Below are positions 48,821 through 58,364 of a stretch of 64,000 nt of DNA, one piece after another. The stretch's first letter is position 1; the number at the start of each line of letters is the position of its first letter. A program made the translations under genes and the position numbers. The notes beneath the pieces were generated by a model that was not told the origin of the DNA, did not search any database, and was given only the letters and a program-made list of their open reading frames with translations. This DNA is from Rhodanobacteraceae bacterium (GTDB lineage Bacteria > Pseudomonadota > Gammaproteobacteria > Xanthomonadales > Rhodanobacteraceae), in contig CP126531.1 in the NCBI GenBank assembly GCA_030167125.1, forward strand, positions 558,001-622,000, given 5' to 3'.

Positions 48821-49342
48821 ATCGCTACCGAAAACAAAGGCAATCGGCGCAACAACGAAATCCGGGTCCCGCGCGTGCGGGTCATCGGCGCCGATGGCGA
48901 GCAGGTTGGGGTCCTCGAACGCGACGAGGCACTGGCGATGGCCGAGGATGCGGGCCTGGATCTGGTCGAAATCCAGCCGACCGCCGAGCCGCCCGTTTGC
49001 CGGATCATGGATTTCGGCAAGTTCAAGTTCGAGCAGCAGAAGAAGGCTGCCGCGCAGCGCAAGAAATCCAAGCAGATCGAGATCAAGGAATTGAAGTTCC
49101 GCCCGACCACGGACGTCGGCGACTACAACATCAAGCTGCGCAACCTGCAGCGGTTCATCGAGGAAGGCGACAAGGTCAAGGTGAACATCCGCTTCCGTGG
49201 CCGCGAAATGCGGCACCAGGAGCTCGGGATGGAGCTGGCCCATCGCATCCAGAACGACATCACGGAGTTCGGTGTCGTCGATCAGTTCCCGCGCATGGAA
49301 GGGCGCCAGATGACCATGATGATTTCCCCCAAAAAGAAATAA
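48821..49342 (+). CDS. infC: translation initiation factor IF-3, ATC start
   Basis: IF-3 checks start codons and keeps subunits apart. The 173-residue product reads [31 protein letters not shown], then [21 protein letters not shown] and the C-terminal [11 protein letters not shown], a full-length IF-3. No ATG, GTG or TTG fits the N-terminus: the frame reaches ATC at 48821, with AGGAG eight bases upstream. E. coli infC uses ATT and is autoregulated because IF-3 rejects such codons; ATC here should work alike. GTG 48875 would cut off 18 conserved residues. Confidence 0.93.
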   Translation: MATENKGNRRNNEIRVPRVRVIGADGEQVGVLERDEALAMAEDAGLDLVEIQPTAEPPVCRIMDFGKFKFEQQKKAAAQRKKSKQIEIKELKFRPTTDVGDYNIKLRNLQRFIEEGDKVKVNIRFRGREMRHQELGMELAHRIQNDITEFGVVDQFPRMEGRQMTMMISPKKK

Positions 49343-49414
49343 GTTGAACGTGCCTCGCGCTCGTCGGTTATTGAAGGGTTTGAGCAGAGCGGTACCGCAA
49401 GGCACCAATAGTTC

Positions 49415-49562
49415 CCCTCTCCCCCAAACGGTTTTATCGTTTGGGGGAGAGGGCAAAGGGTGAGGGGTCAGATGCCTCGTAACGCCGGAATGTTCCGGCA
49501 AGTGCGAAGCGCCAACCCCCTCACCCCAACCCTCTCCCCCAAGTTTCACTTGGGGGAGAGGG
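49415..49562. repeat. paired hairpin repeat between infC and rpmI
   Basis: Two strong hairpins: CCCTCTCCCCCAAACG/CGTTTGGGGGAGAGGG (49415-49453) and CCCTCTCCCCCAAGT/ACTTGGGGGAGAGGG (49530-49562). Between them ggtgagggg and cccctcacc can also pair. It is a MITE-like, non-coding repeat set in the 360-bp gap, inside what is otherwise one operon. No gene is seen in the gap. Confidence 0.8.
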
Positions 49563-49702
49563 AGAAGACCGCCACCGCGGAGCGGCGGCGGCAAGCGTTC
49601 GGATGATCCGTTCGCACAACAAGCCGGCAAGGGCATGGATGGAAAGCGTGATTGCAAAGATCACCGCCCGGGCCAGTCACGAAAACCAAAACGGAGTGGC
49701 AT

Positions 49703-49900
49703 ATGCCAAAGATCAAGACCAACCGGGCCGCCGCCAAGCGGTTCCGCAAGACCGCTTCCGGCAAGTTCAAGGCCGGTCACGCGTTCAAGTCGCACATCCT
49801 CACCAAGAAGTCGACCAAGCGCAAACGCGGCCTGCGCGCCCCCAACCAGATTCGCGACTGCGACACCAAGCGTGTCAGCCGCATGCTGCCCTACGCGTAA
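49703..49900 (+). CDS. rpmI: 50S ribosomal protein bL35
   Basis: A 65-residue basic protein starting [45 protein letters not shown], diagnostic of L35. The ATG at 49703 follows GGAG; the in-frame extension is not conserved. rplT starts 12 bp later. In many bacteria L20 binds the leader of this operon to repress it, but the repeat-filled gap hides any clear site here. Confidence 0.98.
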   Translation: MPKIKTNRAAAKRFRKTASGKFKAGHAFKSHILTKKSTKRKRGLRAPNQIRDCDTKRVSRMLPYA

Positions 49901-49912
49901 GGAGAGACGACC

Positions 49913-50272
49913 ATGGCACGAGTCAAGCGTGGCGTCACCGCGCGTGCGCGTCACAAGAAAACCCTCAAGGCCGCGAAGGGCTATTACAACGCCCGCCGCA
50001 AGGTCTATCGCGTAGCCAAGCAGGCCGTCACCAAGGCCCAGCAGTACGCCTACATCGGCCGCAAGCAGAAGAAGCGCCAGTTCCGCGCGTTGTGGATCGT
50101 GCGCATCAACGCGGCCGCGCGCCAGTTCGGCCTGTCCTACAGCCGCCTGATCGACGGCCTCGGCAAGGCCGGCATCACCATCGATCGCAAGGTACTGGCG
50201 GACCTCGCCGTGCACGACATCGCGGCGTTTGGCGCGATCGCCGAGAAGGCCAAGGCCAGCCTGGCTGCTTGA
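49913..50272 (+). CDS. rplT: 50S ribosomal protein bL20
   Basis: The 119-residue product begins [39 protein letters not shown] and has [34 protein letters not shown], both typical of L20, an early-assembly 23S rRNA-binding protein. AAGGAGA lies just before the start, and the gene is coupled with rpmI. Confidence 0.98.
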   Translation: MARVKRGVTARARHKKTLKAAKGYYNARRKVYRVAKQAVTKAQQYAYIGRKQKKRQFRALWIVRINAAARQFGLSYSRLIDGLGKAGITIDRKVLADLAVHDIAAFGAIAEKAKASLAA

Positions 50273-50303
50273 AGCATTCCGGCGTTCGCGCCGGACGTTA
50301 TGA

Positions 50304-51359
<1,056 letters not shown>

Positions 51360-51371
51360 AGGCTCGCACGA

Positions 51372-53756
51372 ATGAAGTTTTCGGAAAACTGGCTTCGCTC
51401 ACTGGTCGACATCCGCGCCGACAGCGCCGCGCTGGCGAAACGCCTGACCATGAGCGGGCTGGAAGTGGCGTCCGTGGAAGCGATTGGCGGCGCGCTGGAC
51501 GGCGTGATCGTGGCGCGCATCGTCGCGTGCGAACCGCACCCGGATGCCGACAAGTTGCGCGTGTGCCGCGTCGATACCGGCAAGGACGAGGTGCAGATCG
51601 TGTGCGGCGCACCCAATGCGCGTGCGGGACTGCTCGCGCCGCTGGCGACGATCGGCGCGACATTGCCGAACGGCATCACGATCAAGGCGGCGAAGCTGCG
51701 TGGCGTCGAATCGCAGGGCATGCTGTGTTCGGCCAAGGAACTTGGCATCGATGCCGATGCGTCGGGTCTGATGGAATTGTCCGCCGATGCGCCGGTCGGC
51801 AAACCGCTGGCTGAGTATCTCGGGCTGCCCGATACATCGATTGAAGTCGAACTCACGCCCAACCGTGGCGATTGCCTCGGCATGGTCGGATTGGCCGACG
51901 AAGTCGCGGCCGAATTCGGTTCCCGCGCGAAGCCTTTCGTGGCGCCGCCGGTGCAAGCCGCGATCGCCGCGCCGCGCGAGATTCGTCTCGAAGCCGGCGC
52001 GGATTGCCCGCGCTATCTCGGCCGCGCAGTGCGCGGCATCGACATGGCCGCGCCAACGCCGGTGTGGATGGCGCAGCGGCTGCGCGCGGCGGGCGTCAAA
52101 CCGATCAATGCGGTGGTCGACGTCGCCAACTACGTGATGCTGGAAACCGGCCAGCCCATGCACGCGTTCGACGAAGCGAAACTCGACGGCGCAGTTGTGG
52201 TGCGGCGCGCGCACGACGGTGAAAGCCTGAAGCTGCTGGACGGCAGCGAAGCGAAGCTCGATCCGTCGTTCCTGGTGATCGCCGGCGAGACCAAACCACT
52301 GGCTGCCGCCGGCGTGATGGGCGGCTTCGACTCGCGCGTCACCGACGGCACGCGCGACGTGTTCCTCGAAGCCGCGCATTTCGGTCCCGACGCGATCATG
52401 GGCCGCGCGCGCAAGCTGGGCCTGGCGACGGATGCAGCGCACCGCTACGAGCGCGGCGTCGATCCGGAGCTGCCGCGCGCGGCGATCGAACGTGCGACGG
52501 CGCTGCTGATCGGGATCGCGGGCGGCCAAGCCGGCGAAGTCATCGAGGCTGCAACGCCCGAGCACCTGCCGCGTCGCGCGGCGGCGACGTTGCGTCGTGC
52601 GCGCATCGCGCGCGTACTGGGCATCACCATTGAAGACGCGGAAATCGAACGTATCCTTGTTGCGCTCGGCATGCATGTCGCGACACAGGCCGAGGGCTGG
52701 CGCGTCACGCCGCCGTCGCGCCGTTTCGACATCGAGCGCGAGGAAGACCTGATCGAGGAGGTCGCACGCATCCACGGCTACGATGCGATTCCCGCACGGC
52801 TGCCGGCCGGCGTGCCGCCCGCGCCGCGCGACGACGAATCCGAACTGGCGTTGCCGGCGTTGAATGCTGCACTCGCGGCGCGCGACTACCAGGAGGCCGT
52901 GTGTTACGCCTTCGTCGACCCGCGCCTGCTGGAAAGCTGGCAGCTCGATGCGCGGGCGATTCCGCTGGCCAATCCGCTCTCGGCGGATCTCGCGATGATG
53001 CGCACCTCGCTGCTGCCCGGTCTCGTCGAGGCACTGAAGCGCAATCGCAATCGCCAGCAGACGCGGGTGCGCCTGTTCGAAAGCGGCGTGGTGTTCGAGC
53101 GCAGCGTCGCGGATGATGCCGCGCCACTCGAAACCACGAGGCTGGCCGCGGTCGCGTGCGGCAGCGCGCGCGCCGAACAATGGGGCGAGGCGAAACGCGC
53201 GTTGGATTTCTTCGACATCAAAGGCGATCTCGAAGCGCTGATCGAACTTTCCGGCACACCGCAGGCATGGTCGTTCGATGCGGCCGGCCTGCCGCCGTGG
53301 CTGCATCCGGGACGCAGCGCGCGGGTGCTGCGCGACGGCATTGCGGTCGGTGTGGTGGGCGCGCTGCATCCTGCTTTGCAGCGGCAGTTCGACATCCCCG
53401 AAACGCATGTGTTCGAAGTGAGGCTCGAGTCGCTGCGCAAGCGGTTGATTCCGCAGGCGCATCCATTGCCGCATTTCCCCTCGATCCGCCGCGACATCGC
53501 GATCGAAGTGGACGAGGCCGTGGAATGGGCGCAGATCGCGCGCGCGATCCGTTCAGGCTTGCCAACAATGGTGAACGAGCCGGTACTGTTCGACTGTTTT
53601 CGCGGCCCGGGCTTGAGCATGGGTCGAAAGAGTCTTGCCATCGGCTTGATTTTGCAGGACAGTTCACGCACGCTTACGGATCAGGACGCCGACCGCAGCG
53701 TGGCCGAAACGGTCAAGCTGCTGGAAAGCGAATTTGGGGCAAGGCTGAGAGGTTGA
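51372..53756 (+). CDS. pheT: phenylalanine--tRNA ligase, beta subunit
   Basis: The 794-residue product has the start [14 protein letters not shown], a tRNA-binding (EMAP-like) domain (about 40-150; [19 protein letters not shown]), B3/B4 editing domains, B5 ([24 protein letters not shown]) and a C-terminal anticodon-binding FDX-ACB domain ([17 protein letters not shown]). It starts 12 bp after pheS. Length is normal. Confidence 0.98.
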   Translation: MKFSENWLRSLVDIRADSAALAKRLTMSGLEVASVEAIGGALDGVIVARIVACEPHPDADKLRVCRVDTGKDEVQIVCGAPNARAGLLAPLATIGATLPNGITIKAAKLRGVESQGMLCSAKELGIDADASGLMELSADAPVGKPLAEYLGLPDTSIEVELTPNRGDCLGMVGLADEVAAEFGSRAKPFVAPPVQAAIAAPREIRLEAGADCPRYLGRAVRGIDMAAPTPVWMAQRLRAAGVKPINAVVDVANYVMLETGQPMHAFDEAKLDGAVVVRRAHDGESLKLLDGSEAKLDPSFLVIAGETKPLAAAGVMGGFDSRVTDGTRDVFLEAAHFGPDAIMGRARKLGLATDAAHRYERGVDPELPRAAIERATALLIGIAGGQAGEVIEAATPEHLPRRAAATLRRARIARVLGITIEDAEIERILVALGMHVATQAEGWRVTPPSRRFDIEREEDLIEEVARIHGYDAIPARLPAGVPPAPRDDESELALPALNAALAARDYQEAVCYAFVDPRLLESWQLDARAIPLANPLSADLAMMRTSLLPGLVEALKRNRNRQQTRVRLFESGVVFERSVADDAAPLETTRLAAVACGSARAEQWGEAKRALDFFDIKGDLEALIELSGTPQAWSFDAAGLPPWLHPGRSARVLRDGIAVGVVGALHPALQRQFDIPETHVFEVRLESLRKRLIPQAHPLPHFPSIRRDIAIEVDEAVEWAQIARAIRSGLPTMVNEPVLFDCFRGPGLSMGRKSLAIGLILQDSSRTLTDQDADRSVAETVKLLESEFGARLRG

Positions 53757-53758
53757 AC

Positions 53759-54061
53759 ATGACGCTGACCAAGGCAGAAATGGCCGAGCGCCTGTTTCTC
53801 GACGTGGGCCTCAACAAGCGTGAAGCCAGGGAATGTGTGGACGCCTTTTTCGAGGTGTTGCGCGAGGCACTCGAACGGGGGGAGCAGGTCAAGCTTTCCG
53901 GTTTCGGCAACTTTGACTTGCGCAACAAGAATCAGCGGCCCGGACGAAATCCGAAGACCGGCGAGGAGATTCCGATTTCCGCGCGACGGGTGGTGACGTT
54001 CCGTCCGGGCCAGAAGCTGAAACTGAGGGTCGAGAACCATGCTGGACCAGGGCAACAATAA
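53759..54061 (+). CDS. ihfA: integration host factor, alpha subunit
   Basis: A 100-residue HU/IHF-fold DNA-bending protein: [73 protein letters not shown] in order, with the arm residues [12 protein letters not shown] bends DNA in replication, recombination and promoters. It starts two bases after pheT and overlaps the merR-type gene by 23 bp, as in other gammaproteobacteria. Confidence 0.98.
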   Translation: MTLTKAEMAERLFLDVGLNKREARECVDAFFEVLREALERGEQVKLSGFGNFDLRNKNQRPGRNPKTGEEIPISARRVVTFRPGQKLKLRVENHAGPGQQ

Positions 54062-54410
54062 CGAGCTCCCCGCCATCCCCGCCAAACGGTACTTCACCAT
54101 TGGCGAGGTCAGCGAGCTGTGCGCGGTCAAGCCGCACGTGCTGCGTTACTGGGAGCAGGAATTTCCCGCCCTGAACCCGGTCAAGCGTCGCGGCAACCGG
54201 CGCTATTACCAGCGCCACGACGTGCTGATGATCCGCCAGATCCGCGCGCTGCTGTACGATCAGGGTTTCACCATCACCGGTGCGCGCGCGCGCCTGGAAG
54301 GCCAGCAGGGCCGAATGGAGGCCAGCATCTCGCAGCAGATCGTGCACCAGATGCGGCTCGAGCTCGAACAACTGCTGCAACTGCTGCGTGATCCGATCCG
54401 CAAGGTTTGA
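54039..54410 (+). CDS. MerR-family regulator downstream of ihfA
   Basis: The 123-residue product has a MerR helix-turn-helix (about 18-60: [45 protein letters not shown]) and a coiled-coil tail ([27 protein letters not shown]). There are no metal-binding cysteines of the classic type. It overlaps ihfA and precedes tRNA-Pro, a conserved linkage in Xanthomonadales and Pseudomonas. Its targets are unknown. Confidence 0.93.
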   Translation: MLDQGNNNELPAIPAKRYFTIGEVSELCAVKPHVLRYWEQEFPALNPVKRRGNRRYYQRHDVLMIRQIRALLYDQGFTITGARARLEGQQGRMEASISQQIVHQMRLELEQLLQLLRDPIRKV

Positions 54411-54454
54411 GCCGAACTGCCGCATCGCGTGATCGGTTATCATGCGCGTTCGGT

Positions 54455-54531
54455 CGGGGCGTAGCGCAGCCTGGTAGCGCATCTGCCTGGGGGGCAGGGG
54501 GTCGTGGGTTCGAATCCCGCCGCCCCGACCA
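54455..54531 (+). tRNA. tRNA-Pro (anticodon GGG)
   Basis: A 77-base cloverleaf: acceptor CGGGGCG/CGCCCCG, D-arm GCGCAGCCTGGTAGCGC, anticodon stem TCTGC/GCAGG with loop CTGGGGG (anticodon GGG), T-arm GTGGGTTCGAATCCCGC, encoded CCA at 54529-54531. Confidence 0.96.
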
Positions 54532-54533
54532 AT

Positions 54534-54569
54534 AACAAAAATCGGGCCCTCGTGGCCCGTTTTTGTTAT
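54534..54569 (+). terminator. terminator after tRNA-Pro
   Basis: AACAAAAAtCGGGCC and GGCCCGTTTTTGTT form a long palindrome with loop CTCGT, giving GC stem plus T-run directly after the tRNA. It is usable in both directions. Confidence 0.9.
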
Positions 54570-54715
54570 TGGCTGAGGTGGGAATGAGAAGCGGCGGCTT
54601 CGCAGAAGGCGCCGGTTCGACTGCGGAGCCAGGGATGGCGGAGCGAACATCGGCGCAGCCGATGGCCCGCAGGGCGAGCGCCAGGATGGCGCGAGTCATC
54701 CCGCCGCCCCGACCA
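54570..54715 (+). mobile_element. tRNA-Pro-associated element with duplicated tRNA 3' end
   Basis: 54698-54715 repeats the last 18 bases of tRNA-Pro (54514-54531, ATCCCGCCGCCCCGACCA), as an attachment-site duplication would. Inside are small hairpins GCCA-GGGA-TGGC, ATCGGC-GCA-GCCGAT and GCGCCA-GGA-TGGCGC. It shares CAGGGATG-xCG-AGCG and a later GAGCGCC/GAAGCGCC with the tRNA-Asn insert at 15591. No integrase gene. Confidence 0.5.
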
Positions 54716-54720
54716 TCTTC

Positions 54721-54834
54721 TTGCGATCGTCCATGATCGCCGCTTCGACTCAGGCGGTGGCGAACCTTGGCGCTTTGCGACCAGTGGGTCCAGAACGCAC
54801 ATCCCTGTGCTGACTTTCCACAACAGCCGCTTCG
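54721..54834 (+). repeat. dispersed hairpin repeat, copy 3 (after tRNA-Pro)
   Basis: It starts with the GCGATC-GTCCAT-GATCGC hairpin and ends with GACTTTCCACAACAGCCGC (54812-54830), as do the copies after panD and ftsH. The second hairpin is GCACA-TCCC-TGTGC (54797-54810). The rest of the gap to 55014 has an 18-bp direct repeat, GCGGCGGCTTCGCAGAAG (54591-54608 and 54850-54867), and no gene. Confidence 0.75.
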
Positions 54835-55014
54835 TGGAAACGCTTGGAGGCGGCGGCTTCGCAGAAGACGCGAGGCATCCGCCGCTTGCTGATTCGCGGC
54901 CTCGCCGGTGTCGAGTTCATTGCCACGGGTCGACAACTCGGAAAATCCCGCAAGCCATAGGTCAATGGTTGTTGACCGCAAGGGTCGGCGACTGGGATTC
55001 GAATCGCGTCGCCG

Positions 55015-55389
55015 CTATGCCGGCTCTCCGATGTTCGTTCCGATGCGCCACAGCACGCCGGTGGGGTCGAACAGCGGAAAATCCCGGATGCGCCACGGCC
55101 GATCGCGCGGTTCGTCGACGCGCACGCCGAATTCCTCCACGACGCCGGATGCGAGCACGTGCGCGTGCCAGTCGTCCACGTCCTCGACCAGCAGGTGCAT
55201 CATGAAGTTGCTCGCGTGTTCGGGGACATAAAACGCCTGCAACAGGAAACTGGTGTCGCCGTAATGGACGTACGCCAGATCGTCCGAAGACCATGGGATG
55301 TCGAAACCCAGCTTCGCATAGAACGCTTTCGAGCGCACAAAATCCCGCGCGGGCACGAAGGCTTTCATTTCCAGCGTTGCAAGGTTCAT
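55015..55389 (-). CDS. VOC-family (glyoxalase-like) protein
   Basis: The 124-residue product has the paired beta-alpha-beta-beta-beta fold of the vicinal-oxygen-chelate family: FVPARDFVRSKAFYAKLGFDIPW, FLLQAFYVPEHASNFMMHLLVEDVDDWHAHV, and the end RDFPLFDPTGVLWRIGTN. It may be a small-molecule resistance or isomerase protein; no substrate can be named. The ATG overlaps the stop of the MarR-type gene (ATGA), so it is likely the target operon of that regulator. Confidence 0.88.
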   Translation of the reverse strand: MNLATLEMKAFVPARDFVRSKAFYAKLGFDIPWSSDDLAYVHYGDTSFLLQAFYVPEHASNFMMHLLVEDVDDWHAHVLASGVVEEFGVRVDEPRDRPWRIRDFPLFDPTGVLWRIGTNIGEPA

Positions 55390-55862
55390 GGCGATGCTCC
55401 TTCCGCGTTGCGGCGATGGTCGATCTCGATGAGTGCCGCAAGTCCTCTGCGCAGCACGCCCACCGCGCGTTCGCCGATGCGTTCCTCAAGTTCGGCATCG
55501 ATGGATTCGCGCGCTGCCGCCAGCGTTGCGGCGGCTTTGCGGCCGCGCCGTGTCAGGGTCACGACCAGCCGGCGGCGATCCTCGGGGTCGACATTGCGTT
55601 CCAGGTAACCGCGCGCGACCAGGGCATCGACCAGTTGACCCGCGGCTTGCTTGGAAATGCGTAGATCCCTGATAAGGGCGGCCAGCGGCACTTCCTTGCG
55701 TTCCAGCGCCAGCCCGCCGATGACATACAGCCCGTTGGCGGGGATATCCCCGCACCCGGCAGCCTCCAGCGCCTTGCGCATGGCTGCGCCGTACGCATGG
55801 CGTGCGTGCCGCAGCAACGCGGGCACATGGACTTCTGCGTACCAGGGGATCGGGTCCGGCAT
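55386..55862 (-). CDS. MarR-family transcriptional regulator
   Basis: The 158-residue product has the winged helix of MarR proteins (IRDLRISKQAAGQLVDALVARGYLERNVDPEDRRRLVVTLTRRGRKAA), with the DxRxRR-like wing motif DPEDRRR. It is coupled to the VOC gene. A near-perfect 16-bp palindrome, probably its own operator, lies four bases before the start. Confidence 0.92.
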   Translation of the reverse strand: MPDPIPWYAEVHVPALLRHARHAYGAAMRKALEAAGCGDIPANGLYVIGGLALERKEVPLAALIRDLRISKQAAGQLVDALVARGYLERNVDPEDRRRLVVTLTRRGRKAAATLAAARESIDAELEERIGERAVGVLRRGLAALIEIDHRRNAEGASP

Positions 55863-55865
55863 GGC

Positions 55866-55881
55866 TTTGCCAATTGGTAAA
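55866..55881. promoter_or_regulatory. putative MarR operator
   Basis: TTTGCCAATTGGTAAA is a palindrome with a single mismatched pair, between the marR-type ATG and an AT-rich stretch (ctataaagtagttt) that may hold the -10. The size suits a MarR dimer. Confidence 0.55.
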
Positions 55882-56020
55882 GGATGTGGACTATAAAGTA
55901 GTTTGACTGATTATGCGCGTCAAGCCGGCCGCACGACCCGCGCTTCGCAATGCCGGGCTGGATCGGCGGAGTGCAACGGAGGGCGGTGGGCCGCTTGCCA
56001 CGGCCCGGCGCCGGCAGGCT

Positions 56021-57253
56021 TCAGTACAGCAAGCGCGTGCGCACGGTGCCGGGGATCGCCGCGAGCTGTTCGCGCAGGGAATCCGCCTGCGCCTTCGGCG
56101 CCGACACGTCGATCACGACATAGCCGAGGTCGCCTTCGGTCTGCAGGTGCTGGCCGTTGATGTTGACGCCGCCGGCCGAGAACACTTCGTTGATGCGTGA
56201 AAGCACGCCCGGCACGTTGTGGTGGATGTGCAGCAGGCGGCGGCTGCCCTGGTGTTCGGGCAGGTTGACCTCGGGAAAGTTGACCGCGGAGAGCGTCGAG
56301 CCGTTGTCGCTGTAGCGCACCAGCTTGGATGCGACTTCGGTGCCGATGTTGAGCTGCGCTTCCTGGGTGCTGCCGCCGACGTGCGGGGTCAGCAGCACGT
56401 TGTCGAAGTCGCGCAGCGGCGAGACGAATTCCTCGTCGCGGCCCTTGGGTTCCTTCGGGAACACGTCCACCGCCGCGCCTGCGAGGTGCTTGTCGCGCAA
56501 GGCCGCGGCCAAGGCATCGATGTCCACCACGTTGCCGCGCGAGGCGTTGATCAGCATCGCGCCGCGGCGCATGCGTGCGATTTCATCCTTGCCGATCATG
56601 CCCGCGGTCTCGCGGGTCTGCGGCACGTGCAGCGTGACGAGGTCGGAACGCGTGAGCAGGTCATCGAGGTCGCGCGCCGGTTGCGCATTGCCGAGCGCCA
56701 GCTTGGCTTCGACATCGTGGAACAGCACGTGCATCCCCAGCGATTCGGCCAGCACGCCGACCTGGGTGCCGATGTGGCCGTAGCCGACGATGCCGAGCGT
56801 CTTGCCGCGCACTTCGAAGCAGCCATCCGCCGATTTCGCCCAGCCGCCGCGATGGCACTCGGCGTTGCGTTCCGGCACCCGCCGCATCAGCAGGATCGCT
56901 TCGGCGATCACCAGTTCCGCGACGCTGCGCGTGTTCGAGTACGGCGCGTTGAACACCGGCACGCCAAGCTCGCGCGCGCCGCGCAGGTCGACCTGGTTGG
57001 TGCCGATGCAGAAGCAGCCGATCGCCAGCAGGCGCCGCGTGTGCGCGATCGCCTCGGCGTCGAGTTGCGTGCGCGAACGCAACCCGACGATGTGCGCGTC
57101 GGTGATCGCGCCGAACAGTTCCGCGCGCGGCAGCGCTTTCTCGTGTTGCTCGATGTGGCTGTAGCCGGCATTCCGGAAGGCTTCCACCGCGCTCGGATGG
57201 ATGCCTTCCAGCAGCACGATCTTGATGTCCTTCTTCGGGAACGAGGTCTTCAT
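56021..57253 (-). CDS. serA: D-3-phosphoglycerate dehydrogenase
   Basis: SerA oxidises 3-phosphoglycerate, the first step of serine synthesis, and in E. coli also reduces 2-oxoglutarate. The 410-residue product has the NAD site LGIVGYGHIGTQVG, the catalytic Arg, Glu and His region (INASRGNVVDIDAL, DVFPKEP, LLTPHVGGSTQEAQ), and a C-terminal ACT domain (about 340-410; HHNVPGVLSRINEVFSAGGVNI) for serine feedback. Length matches the E. coli type. It stands alone and is divergent from pip. Confidence 0.97.
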   Translation of the reverse strand: MKTSFPKKDIKIVLLEGIHPSAVEAFRNAGYSHIEQHEKALPRAELFGAITDAHIVGLRSRTQLDAEAIAHTRRLLAIGCFCIGTNQVDLRGARELGVPVFNAPYSNTRSVAELVIAEAILLMRRVPERNAECHRGGWAKSADGCFEVRGKTLGIVGYGHIGTQVGVLAESLGMHVLFHDVEAKLALGNAQPARDLDDLLTRSDLVTLHVPQTRETAGMIGKDEIARMRRGAMLINASRGNVVDIDALAAALRDKHLAGAAVDVFPKEPKGRDEEFVSPLRDFDNVLLTPHVGGSTQEAQLNIGTEVASKLVRYSDNGSTLSAVNFPEVNLPEHQGSRRLLHIHHNVPGVLSRINEVFSAGGVNINGQHLQTEGDLGYVVIDVSAPKAQADSLREQLAAIPGTVRTRLLY

Positions 57254-57310
57254 GGCCGGCGGTTCGCTCGAGTGAGGTGCTAGGCTAACGGGATTCAGTC
57301 ATCCAGCGAA

Positions 57311-58291
57311 ATGCCGCGAATGGATATGCCGGGCAACCGCCGCGACCTGTACCCCGAGATCGAGCCGTTCGACAGCGGCATGCTGCGGGTGTCGGACCTG
57401 CACACGCTGTACTACGAACAGTGCGGCAACCCGCACGGCAAGCCGGCGGTGTTCCTGCACGGCGGCCCGGGTGCGGGCTGCAACGCCAAGTGCCGGCGGT
57501 TCTTCGATCCCAAGGTCTACCGGATCGTGCTGTTCGACCAGCGCGGTTGTGGGCGCTCGAGGCCGCACGCCGAATTGCGCGAGAACACCACGTGGGATCT
57601 GGTCGCCGACATCGAACGCCTGCGCGAGCATCTGCGCATCGAGCGCTGGCAGGTGTTCGGCGGCTCGTGGGGTTCGACGCTGGCGCTGGCTTACGCGGAG
57701 ACGCATCCCCAACGGGCGACCGAACTGGTGCTGCGCGGCATCTTCATGCTGCGGCGCGCGGAACTGGAATGGTTCTACCAGAAAGGCTGCGACATGCTGT
57801 ATCCGGACGCGTGGGAAAAATACCTCGCCGCGATTCCGGAGGACGAACACGGCGACTTGATCATGGCCTACCACAAGCGGCTCACTTCCAGTGATTCCGC
57901 GGTGCGGCTCGCCGCCGCGCGCGCCTGGTCGGTGTGGGAAGCCTCCACGAGTTTCCTGCTGCAGAACGACGGCTACATTGCGGCGAGCGCCGGCGACGAA
58001 TTCGCGCTGGCGTTCGCGGGCATCGAGAACCATTACTTCGTCAATCGTGGTTTCTTCGAGCACGACGACCAGCTTCTGCGCGATGCGCACCGCCTGCAGG
58101 GCATTCCCGCGGTGATCGTGCAGGGCCGCTACGACGTGGTGTGCCCGATCCGCAGCGCGTGGGACCTGCACCGCGCATGGCCGGGAGCCGACCTGCGCAT
58201 CGTCGCCGATGCGGGCCATTCCGCCTTCGAACCGGGCAATACGCACGAACTGATCGGTGCGACCGATCGTTTTCGCGATCGCGCGGCGTGA
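57311..58291 (+). CDS. pip: proline iminopeptidase
   Basis: The 326-residue alpha/beta hydrolase removes N-terminal proline from peptides. It has the oxyanion-loop HGGPGAGC, the nucleophile elbow GGSWGSTLAL, FDQRGCGRSRPH and, at the end, the catalytic Asp (GRYDVVCP) and His (DAGHSAFEP). The family name usually covers prolyl aminopeptidase S33. The start MPRMDMPGNRRDLYPEIEPF fits; a second ATG four codons on is also possible. Confidence 0.95.
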   Translation: MPRMDMPGNRRDLYPEIEPFDSGMLRVSDLHTLYYEQCGNPHGKPAVFLHGGPGAGCNAKCRRFFDPKVYRIVLFDQRGCGRSRPHAELRENTTWDLVADIERLREHLRIERWQVFGGSWGSTLALAYAETHPQRATELVLRGIFMLRRAELEWFYQKGCDMLYPDAWEKYLAAIPEDEHGDLIMAYHKRLTSSDSAVRLAAARAWSVWEASTSFLLQNDGYIAASAGDEFALAFAGIENHYFVNRGFFEHDDQLLRDAHRLQGIPAVIVQGRYDVVCPIRSAWDLHRAWPGADLRIVADAGHSAFEPGNTHELIGATDRFRDRAA

Positions 58292-58364
58292 ATCCCGCCG
58301 GCATTCCGCACGGGCGGCGCCGGCGTGACCGTGCCGCCGCGGCTCGGGTATCCTTGCGCGCATC

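Noticed and set aside
48875..49342. infC starting at GTG 48875
   Set aside because: It would lose the conserved N-terminal stretch, which is encoded in frame upstream with a proper ribosome site before ATC.
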